Below, piece by piece: positions 6,329 to 15,688 of a stretch of 64,000 nucleotides of DNA (its first letter is position 1; each line of letters begins with the position of its first letter). Location of the stretch: contig NZ_FQYP01000013.1 in NCBI RefSeq assembly GCF_900141785.1, forward strand, positions 30,758 through 94,757. Direction: 5' to 3'. The notes beneath the pieces are model-generated. The model worked only from the letters and a program-made list of their open reading frames with translations, was not told the DNA's origin and did not search any database. Made by a program: the position numbers and the translations under genes. Source of the stretch: Aquimarina spongiae (GTDB lineage: Bacteria > Bacteroidota > Bacteroidia > Flavobacteriales > Flavobacteriaceae).

Positions 6329-8500
6329 TTAGTTTTCTTTCTTATTATGTTGTGGTTTTCTATCACCTTTAGGCTTTCCTTCTGGTCTAGGAGGACGTTG
6401 CAAAAGAGCTTTTCTAGAAACCTTTTCTTTTCTTGTTTTTGGATCAACACCAAAGTATTTTACATCGATAACATCTCCTAAGTTAACTACATCGGTAACG
6501 TTATTTGTACGCTCCCAAGCTAGTTCAGAAATGTGCAGCAATACTTCGTTTCCTGGAGCATCGATATACTCTACTACAGCACCAAAATCCAAAATCTTAA
6601 TCACTTTTACTTCGTAAACACTTCCTACTTCAGGTTTAAAAGTAATGGCTTCGATTTTTCTGATTACAGTATCGATAGCCTCTTGCTCTACACCTAAGAT
6701 TTCCACAATTCCATGCTCTCCATCTTCCTCGATTACGATAGTAGTACCCGTTTCTTTCTGCATCTCCTGGATCACTTTACCGCTAGGTCCAATAACTGCT
6801 CCAATGTATGATTCTGGAATAGTGATTTTCACCATCTTCGGTGCATGAGCCTTAACAGATTCGTTAGGAGTCTCGATAGTATCAGTTAGTTTTTCCAGAA
6901 TATGTAAACGACCATCACGAGCTTGTTTTAAAGCTTTTACCAAGATTTCGTAAGAAAGTCCTTTGATCTTGATGTCCATTTGACAAGCCGTAATACCATC
7001 AGCTGTACCTGTTACTTTGAAGTCCATGTCTCCCAAGTGATCTTCGTCTCCAAGAATATCCGATAATACCGCATATTTATCTCCATCAGAGATCAAACCC
7101 ATAGCAATACCTGATACTGGCTTTTTAATCTTAATACCAGCATCCATTAATGCCATAGTTCCAGAACATACGGTAGCCATTGAAGAAGAACCGTTTGATT
7201 CTAATACTTCAGATACTACACGAACTGTATATGGACAATCTTCAGGGATCATTCCTTTTAATGCACGTTGTGCCAGGTTTCCGTGACCTACTTCTCTTCT
7301 GGATGTACCTCTTAATGGTCTGGCTTCTCCAGTAGAGAAAGGAGGGAAGTTATAATGCAAGTAGAAGGTTTCTTCTCCTTGTTGAGTTGGTAAATCAATT
7401 ACGTTAGCTTCTCTGGATGTACCCAAAGTTACCGTAGCTAATGCTTGAGTTTCCCCTCTGGTAAAGATAGAAGAACCATGAGTAGATGGTAAGTAATCTA
7501 CTTCACACCAGATCGGTCTAATGTCAGTAGTAGCACGTCCATCAAGGCGAATACCTTCATCTAGTGTTAGGTTTCTTACGGCTTCTTTATGAGCTTTTCC
7601 GAAATATTTAGAAATTAAATCTCCTTTTTCTTCAAGCTCTTCTTCTGTATACTGTGCCTTGATTTCGTCTTTTATTTCAGAAAAAGCTAAACCTCTTTCT
7701 TTTTTAGAAGAACCTTGCTTCGCAACATCATAACACTTTTGATACGCTTGTTCGTATATTTTTTTCTCTAATTCTTCGTCTTGTGCTTCTGGCTCGTATT
7801 CTCTGGTTTCTTTTTTACCAACTGCTTCAGCTAAACGGACTTGTGCTTCACACTGTACTTTAATAGCTTCGTGAGCGACTTTAATAGCTTCGGTCATTTC
7901 TTCCTCAGAAACCTCGTCCATTTCTCCTTCAACCATGGCAACAGAATCTGCAGATGCACCTACCATTAAATCGATATCGGCATTTTCTAATTGTGCTCTA
8001 CTAGGGTTGATTACAAACTCACCGTCAATTCTTGCTACTCGTACTTCAGAAATAGGAGTTTCAAAAGGGATGTCAGAAAGTTGGATCGCTGTAGAAGCTG
8101 CCAAACCTGCAAGAGCATCTGGCATTACATCTTCGTCATGAGACATCAATTGTATCATAACTTGTGTTTCAGAATGATAATCTTTAGGGAATAACGGACG
8201 TAATACACGGTCCACTAATCGCATGGTAAGAATCTCTTCTGTACTTGGGCGAGCTTCTCTCTTGAAAAAACCACCTGGATAGCGTCCTGCAGCAGCAAAT
8301 TTTTCACGATAATCAACAGTTAGTGGTAAAAAATCTACTGGAGAAGGATCGTAAGAAGAGACAACAGTACAAAGTAGCATTGCCTTACCCATTTGAACAA
8401 CAACAGACCCGTGAGCTTGTTTTGCTAGTTTTCCGGTTTCGAGGGTGATTTGTCTTCCATCACCTAGGTCGATAACCTCTTTATAAACTTGTGGAATCAT
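6329..8500 (-). CDS. pnp: Polyribonucleotide nucleotidyltransferase (PNPase)
   Basis: 3'-5' phosphorolytic exoribonuclease that degrades RNA to nucleoside diphosphates in the cytoplasm. It has two RNase PH-like domains (the first half, and the part containing LDGRATTDIRPIWCEVDYLP), then a KH domain (VKITIPESYIGAVIGPSGKV) and a C-terminal S1 domain (GSVYEVKVIKILDFGAVVEY) with a short basic tail. I chose the ATG at 8500 because family members begin at MIPQVYKEVIDLG. The frame stays open upstream to a GTG at 8536 with another ATG at 8524. It lies downstream of rpsO, the common rpsO-pnp order, with about 230 bp and a terminator between them. Confidence 0.97.
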   Translation of the reverse strand: MIPQVYKEVIDLGDGRQITLETGKLAKQAHGSVVVQMGKAMLLCTVVSSYDPSPVDFLPLTVDYREKFAAAGRYPGGFFKREARPSTEEILTMRLVDRVLRPLFPKDYHSETQVMIQLMSHDEDVMPDALAGLAASTAIQLSDIPFETPISEVRVARIDGEFVINPSRAQLENADIDLMVGASADSVAMVEGEMDEVSEEEMTEAIKVAHEAIKVQCEAQVRLAEAVGKKETREYEPEAQDEELEKKIYEQAYQKCYDVAKQGSSKKERGLAFSEIKDEIKAQYTEEELEEKGDLISKYFGKAHKEAVRNLTLDEGIRLDGRATTDIRPIWCEVDYLPSTHGSSIFTRGETQALATVTLGTSREANVIDLPTQQGEETFYLHYNFPPFSTGEARPLRGTSRREVGHGNLAQRALKGMIPEDCPYTVRVVSEVLESNGSSSMATVCSGTMALMDAGIKIKKPVSGIAMGLISDGDKYAVLSDILGDEDHLGDMDFKVTGTADGITACQMDIKIKGLSYEILVKALKQARDGRLHILEKLTDTIETPNESVKAHAPKMVKITIPESYIGAVIGPSGKVIQEMQKETGTTIVIEEDGEHGIVEILGVEQEAIDTVIRKIEAITFKPEVGSVYEVKVIKILDFGAVVEYIDAPGNEVLLHISELAWERTNNVTDVVNLGDVIDVKYFGVDPKTRKEKVSRKALLQRPPRPEGKPKGDRKPQHNKKEN

Positions 8501-8700
8501 AATTTGTTTTTGATTCGTGCCCATATCATATTTCACTTCATTTTCTGAAATGTGCTATAGGCCTAATTAAACATTGGTTTTCCGTCTTCACTCGGACGGA
8601 CAAGGTTGTGTTGTTGTAGTAATTGCGCGACCAATGAAAAACTAAGGCATACATTTATAGGTATTGCTATAAATGGTTTTCTTTAAAAATATATATAATA

Positions 8701-8725
8701 AAAAAAGAGGCGCGCAGCCTCTCTT
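8701..8725 (-). terminator. Intrinsic terminator after rpsO
   Basis: GC-rich 6-bp stem AGAGGC / GCCTCT (8706-8711 and 8717-8722), extended by A/T pairing. Six T follow on the minus strand. It lies directly after the rpsO stop and would attenuate read-through into pnp. Confidence 0.75.
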
Positions 8726-8729
8726 TTTC

Positions 8730-8999
8730 TTATTTTCTTAATCCTAATTCTTTAACGATTGCACGATATCTCATGATATCTTTTTTCTTAAGATAGTCAA
8801 GTAAATCTCTACGCTTACCTACTAGCTTTACCAAAGAACGCTCTGTGTTAAAATCTTTACGATTTTTCTTTAAGTGTTCTGTTAAATGGGTAATTCTGTA
8901 AGTAAATAATGCAATCTGACCTTCTGCAGAACCACTGTCATTCTTTCCTTTACCGTGTTTTGCGAAGATTTCTTCTTTAGTTTCTTTTGTTAGATACAT
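8730..8999 (-). CDS. rpsO: 30S ribosomal protein S15
   Basis: Primary 16S rRNA-binding protein of the small-subunit platform. It has the usual 89 residues starting MYLTKETKEEIFAKHG, with the conserved DSGSAEGQIALFTYRI and HLKKNRKDFNTERSL segments and a KELGLRK end. The frame extends 19 codons further upstream, but the -7 promoter box at 9054-9061 and family length support the ATG at 8999. Confidence 0.98.
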   Translation of the reverse strand: MYLTKETKEEIFAKHGKGKNDSGSAEGQIALFTYRITHLTEHLKKNRKDFNTERSLVKLVGKRRDLLDYLKKKDIMRYRAIVKELGLRK

Positions 9000-9053
9000 T
9001 CCAATATTATTTAAATGATTTTTATGTATTGATAACATTCTGCTATCAGCGTG

Positions 9054-9061
9054 CAAATATA
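9054..9061 (-). promoter_or_regulatory. -7 box for rpsO
   Basis: TATATTTG on the minus strand, a match to the Bacteroidota -7 consensus TAnnTTTG, 54 nt upstream of the chosen rpsO start. No well-spaced TTG -33 element was seen. Confidence 0.45.
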
Positions 9062-9164
9062 GTACTTTTTAATCAAGTAATCCTTTTTATTAAAAAAAAT
9101 AATATTGACTTAAACCTTTTGTAAAAATCTAAGTCTTAGGATGGTAACGTTAAAATTAAATATT

Positions 9165-9995
9165 ATGAAAAACAGCATCTTGAAATTTGGTTTAGTAGCA
9201 TTCCTTTCTGTAATATTTGTAGGATGTACCCAGGATGAATCTGAAGATATCACTACTAGCGATCTAAACATTGAAGAAACTACACTCACTGCAAAAATTG
9301 ATACCAATGCAGAGTTTATCAGTGATACGTTTTTGCAAATTTATGAGTACGAAGAAGTGGCAACCCCTTTTAAGAGTTCTGTTCATCCGTTTATTCCGGA
9401 TTGTGCTACTATTACAGTGGTTGTGACTGATACTACAAAGAATATAACCGTTGATTTTGGAACCGAAGGTTGCGAGGTGAGAGGTCGTATAATTAAAGGT
9501 AAAGTGTTGATGTCTTACGAAATTGATTTGGAAGCTCGAGTACGTATTATCAATTATAGTCTGGAAGACTTTTTTGTCGATGATACCCAGTTCGAAGGTT
9601 CAAAGACAATTACCAGAGAACGAATGAATGACGAAGGTAATCCACAATATACCATGAATGTGGATCTGACGGTCACTTTTGCTGATGGAACAGTGGCTTC
9701 TAGAACAGGAACAAAGACTCGTGAATGGATAGAAGGAGTGTTGAATGGGAATTGGGGAGATAATGTGTTTTTAATTACTGGTGCCTGGGCAACTAATTTT
9801 GCTAATGGTAATACGCATAGTACAACCATCACAACTCCGATACGAAGAGAGGCTAGTTGTCGATTCCTGGTTAGTGGAATAGTGGATTTGGTAAGAACTA
9901 ATTTTAGTGGAACCCTGGATTATGGTGATGGGTCGTGTGATAATTTGGCAGTATTTACCAATACAGATGGAGAAGAGAGAGAAATTCGATTATAG
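9165..9995 (+). CDS. Lipoprotein of unknown function
   Basis: Protein of 276 residues starting MKNSILKFGLVAFLSVIFVGC, a signal peptide with lipobox Cys21. The mature part begins with an acidic stretch (TQDESEDITTSDLN) and continues as Thr-rich beta-type sequence. It has Cys residues in pairs (PDCATITVVV and TEGCEVRG; ASCRFLV and GSCDNLA) that could form disulfides. The ATG at 9165 was chosen because the upstream extension to 9141 spoils the signal peptide. Probably periplasmic or outer-membrane anchored. Similar hypothetical proteins are common in Flavobacteriaceae; no function can be given. Confidence 0.85.
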   Translation: MKNSILKFGLVAFLSVIFVGCTQDESEDITTSDLNIEETTLTAKIDTNAEFISDTFLQIYEYEEVATPFKSSVHPFIPDCATITVVVTDTTKNITVDFGTEGCEVRGRIIKGKVLMSYEIDLEARVRIINYSLEDFFVDDTQFEGSKTITRERMNDEGNPQYTMNVDLTVTFADGTVASRTGTKTREWIEGVLNGNWGDNVFLITGAWATNFANGNTHSTTITTPIRREASCRFLVSGIVDLVRTNFSGTLDYGDGSCDNLAVFTNTDGEEREIRL

Positions 9996-10016
9996 AATTT
10001 TTTGATTAGTGAGTAG

Positions 10017-10047
10017 AAAAGTGCCTTTTTGTACAAAAAGGCACTTT
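10017..10047. terminator. Bidirectional terminator between the 9165-9995 lipoprotein gene and accD
   Basis: A 10-bp stem GTGCCTTTTT / AAAAAGGCAC (10021-10030 and 10035-10044) around GTAC, with A/T flanks giving T-rich tails in both directions. Confidence 0.8.
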
Positions 10048-10057
10048 CTTATACTTA

Positions 10058-10915
10058 CTAGTTTGATAATGGACGATTGGTAATCAAGTCCAGATATAAG
10101 TTGATCTTTTGTTTTAATTCCTGGCGAGGTGTTATGAAATCAAGGAAACCGTGTTCCAAAACAAATTCTGCCGTCTGGAAGCCTTCAGGAAGTTCTTTAC
10201 CTGTAGTATCTCTTACTACACGAGGTCCCGCAAATCCGATAAGTGCACCAGGTTCTGCAATATTAATGTCACCCAACATCGCAAAAGATGCGGTGGTTCC
10301 TCCGGTAGTTGGATCTGTACATAAAGAAATGTAAGGAATACCAGCATCTGCAAGCTGTGCCAATTTTGCCGATGTTTTTGCCATTTGCATCAAAGACAAG
10401 GCAGCCTCCATCATTCTGGCGCCACCAGATTTTGATATCATTACAAAAGGAATTTTATGTTTTAAGGAGTGATCCGCCGCTCTTGCAATTTTTTCTCCAA
10501 CAACACTTCCCATAGATCCTCCAATAAAAGAGAAATCCATACAAGCGATTACCAAATCATTTCCATTTGACTTTCCTACTGCAGTTCGAACGGCATCCTT
10601 AAGATTTGTTTTATCCTGAGCTTCTTTAAGACGATCTACATATTTCTTTTTGTCTTCGAATTTAAGAGGATCTTTCGAAGAAAGATTTTTATCAAGTTCT
10701 TTAAACTTGTTGTCATCAAATAAAATTTCGAAATATTCTTTACTTCCAATGCGAACATGGTATCCATCCTCAGGACTTACGTAGAAGTTTTTTTCAAGTT
10801 GCTCTGCGTCAACGATTTTACCCGTGGGGGATTTGTACCAAAGTCCTTTTGGAACATCTTTTTTGTCTTCGGTCGCGGTTTGTATACCTTTTTGTGTTCT
10901 CTTAAACCAAGCCAT
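10058..10915 (-). CDS. accD: Acetyl-CoA carboxylase carboxyltransferase subunit beta
   Basis: Beta subunit of the carboxyltransferase that makes malonyl-CoA for fatty acid synthesis, working with AccA (not in this window). 285 residues. The crotonase-like carboxyltransferase core is clear (FIGGSMGSVVGEKIARA, SGGARMMEAALSLMQMAKTS, DPTTGGTTASFAMLGD). The N-terminal zinc ribbon of E. coli AccD is present in outline (LWYKSPTGKIVDAEQLEKN, YVSPEDGYHVRIGSKEYF), but all four zinc Cys are replaced. The only Cys residues in the protein are in the core. To my memory other Flavobacteriaceae share this loss. It follows fbaA on the same strand with a terminator between. Confidence 0.96.
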   Translation of the reverse strand: MAWFKRTQKGIQTATEDKKDVPKGLWYKSPTGKIVDAEQLEKNFYVSPEDGYHVRIGSKEYFEILFDDNKFKELDKNLSSKDPLKFEDKKKYVDRLKEAQDKTNLKDAVRTAVGKSNGNDLVIACMDFSFIGGSMGSVVGEKIARAADHSLKHKIPFVMISKSGGARMMEAALSLMQMAKTSAKLAQLADAGIPYISLCTDPTTGGTTASFAMLGDINIAEPGALIGFAGPRVVRDTTGKELPEGFQTAEFVLEHGFLDFITPRQELKQKINLYLDLITNRPLSN

Positions 10916-10932
10916 AAATTTATATATTAAAA

Positions 10933-10965
10933 AAGCTGAAACTCCAGAGGGCGGGGTTTCAGCTT
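10933..10965 (-). terminator. Intrinsic terminator after fbaA
   Basis: A 10-bp stem AAGCTGAAAC / GTTTCAGCTT (10933-10942 and 10956-10965) with a GC-rich 13-nt loop. T-rich sequence follows on the minus strand. Confidence 0.75.
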
Positions 10966-10979
10966 GGTTTTCTAGTCTA

Positions 10980-12047
10980 TTATAATGTGTTTACATTATT
11001 TAGATCCTCGAATGCCTTTTTAAGACGGGTTTTGAAGGTAATTTCACCTTCACGTAACCATTTGCGAGGATCGTAGTATTTTTTATTCGGTTCTTCTGCA
11101 CCTTCAGGATTACCGATTTGAGTTTTTAAGTACTCAATTTTACCAGTCATATAATCACGAATCCCTTCGTTGAATGCAAACTGAAGATCTGTATCAATAT
11201 TCATTTTGATCACACCATATCCAATCGCTTCTCTGATTTCTTCCAAAGTAGAACCACTTCCTCCATGAAATACAAAGTCGATGTGGTTATGCTCAACTCC
11301 ATATTTCTCTGAAATAAATTCTTGCGAATTCTTAAGGATTTTTGGTGTCAATTTTACATTTCCAGGTTTGTAAACCCCGTGTACGTTACCAAAAGCAGCA
11401 GCAACGGTAAATTTATCACTTACTTTGCTTAGCTCTTCATATGCATAAGCCACTTCTTCTGGTTGAGTATACAATTTAGAGTCATCAACATCGGTATTGT
11501 CAACACCATCTTCTTCTCCTCCGGTAATTCCTAATTCGATTTCCAGGGTCATTCCCATTTTACTCATTCTCTCTAGGTACTCTTTACAGATTTCGATATT
11601 CTCTTCGATAGGCTCTTCAGAAAGATCTATCATATGAGAGCTATAAAGAGGTTTTCCGGTTTCTTTGTAGAATTGCTCTCCTGCATCTAATAAACCGTCG
11701 ATCCAAGGAAGTAGCTTCTTTGCACAGTGGTCAGTATGCAAAATTACAGGTACTCCATAAGCTTCGGCCATAAGATGCACATGCTTAGCACCTGCTACTG
11801 CACCAGCGATAGCAGATTTTTGGTCTTCATTAGAAAGACCTTTACCAGCGTTAAATTGTGCACCACCATTCGAAAATTGAATGATGACAGGGGAGTTGAT
11901 TTCTGCAGCAGTTTCCAAAACAGCATTGATAGAGTTCGAACCAATTACATTAACGGCAGGTAATGCAAATGATTTTTCTTTTGCATACTTAAAAATAGCC
12001 TGTACTTCGTCTCCTGTTGCAACTCCTGGTTTGATGTTGTGATTCAT
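10980..12047 (-). CDS. fbaA: Class II fructose-1,6-bisphosphate aldolase
   Basis: Zinc-dependent aldolase of glycolysis and gluconeogenesis that interconverts fructose-1,6-bisphosphate with dihydroxyacetone phosphate and glyceraldehyde-3-phosphate. 355 residues, the long class II-A type. Motifs visible are HTDHCAKK (zinc and catalytic residues), GITGGEEDGVDN, FGNVHGVYKPGN (zinc His), FHGGSGS (phosphate loop) and KMNIDTDLQ. It is a single gene between its own -7 box (12175-12182) and terminator (10933-10965). Confidence 0.97.
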   Translation of the reverse strand: MNHNIKPGVATGDEVQAIFKYAKEKSFALPAVNVIGSNSINAVLETAAEINSPVIIQFSNGGAQFNAGKGLSNEDQKSAIAGAVAGAKHVHLMAEAYGVPVILHTDHCAKKLLPWIDGLLDAGEQFYKETGKPLYSSHMIDLSEEPIEENIEICKEYLERMSKMGMTLEIELGITGGEEDGVDNTDVDDSKLYTQPEEVAYAYEELSKVSDKFTVAAAFGNVHGVYKPGNVKLTPKILKNSQEFISEKYGVEHNHIDFVFHGGSGSTLEEIREAIGYGVIKMNIDTDLQFAFNEGIRDYMTGKIEYLKTQIGNPEGAEEPNKKYYDPRKWLREGEITFKTRLKKAFEDLNNVNTL

Positions 12048-12174
12048 CTGTTAATTTTTAAAGTTTTTAGTTGTCAGATAGTAGTATTATAAAGCATTTA
12101 TTATCAGATCTTAGATATAAATTCTATGGTGAAATAAACTATCTAATTTTGGTTTTTAAGCTTACAAAAATAGT

Positions 12175-12182
12175 AAAATTAT
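12175..12182 (-). promoter_or_regulatory. -7 box for fbaA
   Basis: TATTTTTG on the minus strand, 127 nt upstream of the fbaA start. It lies in the 285-bp gap between fbaA and tamL, which otherwise shows no gene. No clear -33 TTG. Confidence 0.35.
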
Positions 12183-12332
12183 GTAGAATCCTACACGAAT
12201 AAAACAATCTTTGCATAGCGCATATTATTACGTTTTCAAATTGATTAGTGCCAAAAGGATAAAGTAGTATCTGAGATCACGGAAGTGGGGAGGATAACAA
12301 AAACAAATATATAAAATATCGACTAGGATATA

Positions 12333-14912
12333 CTAGAAGGGATAGTTAATTCCGAAGTTATAAACGGCATTTTTAAAGTTGTATCCTTTGAACCATCTTT
12401 GGTCCTCATCATCAGAGGGGTTAAACGTTTTGAAGCCGACATCTAATCGGATCACAAAGAATTCAAAATCATATCTGAAACCAAAACCGCTTCCTACAGC
12501 AATTTCCTGAATGTCATCCAAATCAGAGAAAACGGCATCTTCGTCTTCTACATTGTCAAATACATTCCAGATATTACCAGCATCGATGAATAAAGCCCCG
12601 TTCAACGAACCCAAAATGTTATATCTATACTCGAGATTAGTAGCAATTTTCAAATTCGCTTCATTAAACTCGTTTCGTCCTCCTGTACTACCAGGCCCAA
12701 GATCATACACTAACCACGCTCTATTGTCGTTAGGCCCTCCCCCAAAAAAACTTCGAGCAAACGGAATACTGTTCGAATTTCCAAAAGGAATCGCAATTCC
12801 TCCAAAAGCTCTAAAAGCAATGATGTTTTTTCTGCCCAGATCCCAATGTTTGGTGTAATCCAATTCGGTTTTTGCATATTGAGAAAACTCCACTCCAAAA
12901 ACTTCAAATCTATCATTGCTGTTTTTGTCCAAATTAGCAAGATTGGAAACTGTGCTTAGCACATTTCCTGCAAGTTCGATTTTACCCCTGAATCTCGAAA
13001 AATCTTCATCATACAGATTTTCTTTACTATTTCTAGAGTAGGTATAACTAGAACCAAAGATTAAGTTGTCTTCGGTTAGTCTAATTTGTCTTTCACTGAT
13101 GTTTTGAATTTCCTGAATTTGATTTGCAGAAAGGTCGCCATCTGGATTTGCACCCAAGGATTGGTCGATAAAGCCATCAGCCCCTTCAGGAATACGAAGT
13201 ACCGCATCATTGATATCGGGTATTCCGGTATCGGGTTGAAAGAATAAAGGAGAATCCGGATCCAAAACATCTCTGGCTATATCATTCAACTCGTTAAATG
13301 AGGTGTTGTAAATATTGAAGTAATTATTGGTATTTAGATTCCGTACATATTGCACATTGACCAAGTCCAATTGATTAGACACAAATTTGCTCGATTTCCA
13401 TTGGTAATTAAATATTCCTGTAGCGTTCTGCTTATCCAATCCAATATTTTGCTGCACGTTCATACCAAAAAGTAGGTTGGTAGTAGGAGTCATGCTTTTC
13501 GGGATGATCTTAGTTGTTTTGAACGGGAATACTATTTTGGGGAACGTAAGTTTTACATCGGTTCCCACTTCAGAAATGTTGAAAAAACGTTCTCCTCCAT
13601 CTACAGCTTCGGTAGAAGAACCAATACTACCTCGAGCAGAGATTTCAAGAATTTCTGCACCTCCAAAAACATTTCGTATCAAAAGAGAACCTCCAAATCC
13701 AATTCCGAAAGCCTGAATGGTAGAGGTGGATACATCAAACTCGACGTTGGTACTATACTTTTTTCTTGGAGTAAGTAAAATATTTGCAATCAAATCCGTC
13801 CCGGAAGGATCATTGGGATCCATGTCGTATCTAATGTTTGGATATTTAAAGGTTCTAAGATTGTTGATTTGATTATAGGTAGCTGTACGATCCCGATCTC
13901 TAAAAACCTCTCCAGGATTGATAAGGATGGAATTGGCAATTGCTTTTCGGGTGTATTTAATTTTATCAAATCCGTAAATGTTATATCCTCTGTATGAAGT
14001 GCTATCCTGAGGAATTTTATTTCGATTTTGGTAAGAATAATCGGTAAATACATTCACCTTACTTACTTTGTGTACTTTGAAAGGAACTCTAGCTACCGAA
14101 TCACCAAATACGATAGGTCTGTCCTTAATATTTAAGTTCAGATTTACTTTATGATCAGTATTTACGGTGTCTGCATCAAAGTTGATGAATTCTTTTTCAA
14201 AATGAAACAGCCCAGAGTTTCTATATAATGAGGTAAGGCGTTCTCTTTCTGATTCGATATCAAGTGTTTTGTACTGCTTTCCGGATACAATGGTGGATTT
14301 GTCTTTGTGGATTTGATAGATAGAATCTGCTACTTTTGAATCTATTTTGGTGTGTAAAGAATCTATAACATAGGGTTCATTGGGTTTGATGTAGTAAGAA
14401 ACCGTAGCTCTTTTATCTTCACTTTTATCAATTTTATAGTCGGTCTTAATATTGAACCAACCATTGTTCCAGTAGTAAGCTTGTAATCTTTTTTCTGACC
14501 TTTTTATTTTACCTTCGTCCAAAATAGATGGTGGTTCTCCTGTTTTTTTGATCCACTCGTTAATTCCGGTTAACCCTTTACCCAGGCGATCCACTTGTTT
14601 TTTTGAAAGGAAGTTGATCATTCGTTGCTCCCGTTTTGGTTTGCGATGCAACCAATCCTGGTATGAGGAATCTCTATCTACACTGGCAAGATTGTAAATA
14701 TGAAGTCGAAAAGGAATTCCAGCCACCGGAGTGTTGGGTTGTAGTAACAGTTGATTTTCTAACTTTCGGTCCTTAGATTTAACGCTATCAACAAAAATTA
14801 GATTTTTTTCTAATAGATATTCGTTTTCCGGAACTCTTTTTACGGCATCACATGAGCTTAAAAAGATTGTGGTTAGGGTAATAAATAATATTTTTGTCAG
14901 AAAGTGTTTCAA
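12333..14912 (-). CDS. tamL: TamL, BamA-type outer-membrane assembly lipoprotein
   Basis: Omp85-family protein of 859 residues. It has a lipoprotein signal peptide with lipobox LSSC (Cys21), POTRA-like repeats over about residues 30-330, and a C-terminal 16-strand-type beta-barrel (about 380-859) with the characteristic FGGGPNDNRAW and GSLNGALFIDAGNIW segments, ending in a terminal aromatic (YPF). A lipidated BamA relative is the hallmark of Bacteroidota TamL, thought to work with TamB in outer-membrane assembly. TamB is not in this window. It is divergent from the TrmH-type methyltransferase, with a complete promoter in between. Confidence 0.9.
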   Translation of the reverse strand: MKHFLTKILFITLTTIFLSSCDAVKRVPENEYLLEKNLIFVDSVKSKDRKLENQLLLQPNTPVAGIPFRLHIYNLASVDRDSSYQDWLHRKPKREQRMINFLSKKQVDRLGKGLTGINEWIKKTGEPPSILDEGKIKRSEKRLQAYYWNNGWFNIKTDYKIDKSEDKRATVSYYIKPNEPYVIDSLHTKIDSKVADSIYQIHKDKSTIVSGKQYKTLDIESERERLTSLYRNSGLFHFEKEFINFDADTVNTDHKVNLNLNIKDRPIVFGDSVARVPFKVHKVSKVNVFTDYSYQNRNKIPQDSTSYRGYNIYGFDKIKYTRKAIANSILINPGEVFRDRDRTATYNQINNLRTFKYPNIRYDMDPNDPSGTDLIANILLTPRKKYSTNVEFDVSTSTIQAFGIGFGGSLLIRNVFGGAEILEISARGSIGSSTEAVDGGERFFNISEVGTDVKLTFPKIVFPFKTTKIIPKSMTPTTNLLFGMNVQQNIGLDKQNATGIFNYQWKSSKFVSNQLDLVNVQYVRNLNTNNYFNIYNTSFNELNDIARDVLDPDSPLFFQPDTGIPDINDAVLRIPEGADGFIDQSLGANPDGDLSANQIQEIQNISERQIRLTEDNLIFGSSYTYSRNSKENLYDEDFSRFRGKIELAGNVLSTVSNLANLDKNSNDRFEVFGVEFSQYAKTELDYTKHWDLGRKNIIAFRAFGGIAIPFGNSNSIPFARSFFGGGPNDNRAWLVYDLGPGSTGGRNEFNEANLKIATNLEYRYNILGSLNGALFIDAGNIWNVFDNVEDEDAVFSDLDDIQEIAVGSGFGFRYDFEFFVIRLDVGFKTFNPSDDEDQRWFKGYNFKNAVYNFGINYPF

Positions 14913-14931
14913 TCCCTATACATTATTGATT

Positions 14932-14960
14932 CAAAAATACACTATTTGTATGGTTAGCAA
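14932..14960 (-). promoter_or_regulatory. tamL promoter, -33 and -7 elements
   Basis: On the minus strand TTG (14960-14958), an 18-nt spacer, then TATTTTTG (14939-14932). This is a complete match to the Bacteroidota TTG-N17-20-TAnnTTTG layout, 20 nt upstream of the tamL ATG. It overlaps the first codons of the divergent methyltransferase gene. Confidence 0.6.
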
Positions 14961-15687
14961 AAACCAAAAGAAACTAATAAAAAGTTTATATCAAAAAAAA
15001 TACCGAAAACAACACGGTTTGTTTGTTGCTGAAGGGAAAAAGGTTATTCAGGAGCTATTGCAAGCCAAGTTAGAGTTGCATGCACTCTTTACCACAGAGG
15101 ATGAAATTTTTGAAGTGAATGATCAAAAAAAGTATCTGATAAGTCACGAAGAATTAAAACAAATTAGTTTTTTGACTACTCCGCAGGTAGCTTTGGCGGT
15201 TTTCTTCATTCCAGAAGTTCGTCAAATAGATTTAGAAGGTATTGTGCTGGTACTGGATGATGTAAGAGATCCTGGTAATTTAGGCACGATTATTAGATTG
15301 TGCGATTGGTTCGGTGTTAAAGAGTTGGTATGTTCTAGTCAAACTGTAGATTGCTATAATCCTAAAGTTGTGCAGGCTACAATGGGTTCTATTACTAGAG
15401 TAAACATCGTTTATCAAGATATAGAGGCATTTCTTCTTCAACAAAAACCAACTATTCCAGTATACGGGACTTTTATGGAAGGAGATAACATATATGAAGC
15501 ATCACTTCCTAAAAAAGGGGTTATAGTTATGGGGAATGAAGCGAATGGTATTTCTACACCAATCGAAGAGATTGTAGACAAACGTATCACTATACCTCAA
15601 TTTGGTTTGGGGCAAAAAACAGAAAGTCTCAATGTAGCTACTGCTACCGCTATTGTTCTAAGCGAATTTAAGCGAAAAATAAGTTGA
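14950..15687 (+). CDS. TrmH/SpoU-family RNA 2'-O-methyltransferase
   Basis: SPOUT-class S-adenosylmethionine-dependent RNA methyltransferase of 245 residues. An N-terminal substrate-binding region (KNQKKLIKSLYQKKYRKQHG, LFVAEGKKVIQELL) precedes the knotted catalytic domain with motifs DDVRDPGNLGTIIRLCDWFG, MGNEANGIS and SLNVATATAIVLSEF. The start at the ATG 14950 matches the family; the upstream 27 codons in frame are not conserved-looking. The exact rRNA or tRNA target cannot be read from sequence. Divergence from tamL is a gene order I recall from other flavobacteria. Confidence 0.93.
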   Translation: MVSKNQKKLIKSLYQKKYRKQHGLFVAEGKKVIQELLQAKLELHALFTTEDEIFEVNDQKKYLISHEELKQISFLTTPQVALAVFFIPEVRQIDLEGIVLVLDDVRDPGNLGTIIRLCDWFGVKELVCSSQTVDCYNPKVVQATMGSITRVNIVYQDIEAFLLQQKPTIPVYGTFMEGDNIYEASLPKKGVIVMGNEANGISTPIEEIVDKRITIPQFGLGQKTESLNVATATAIVLSEFKRKIS

Positions 15688-15688
15688 C

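Noticed and set aside
8501..8536. Upstream GTG/ATG extension of pnp
   Set aside because: PNPase proteins begin at MIPQV; the extra 12 codons have no family support.
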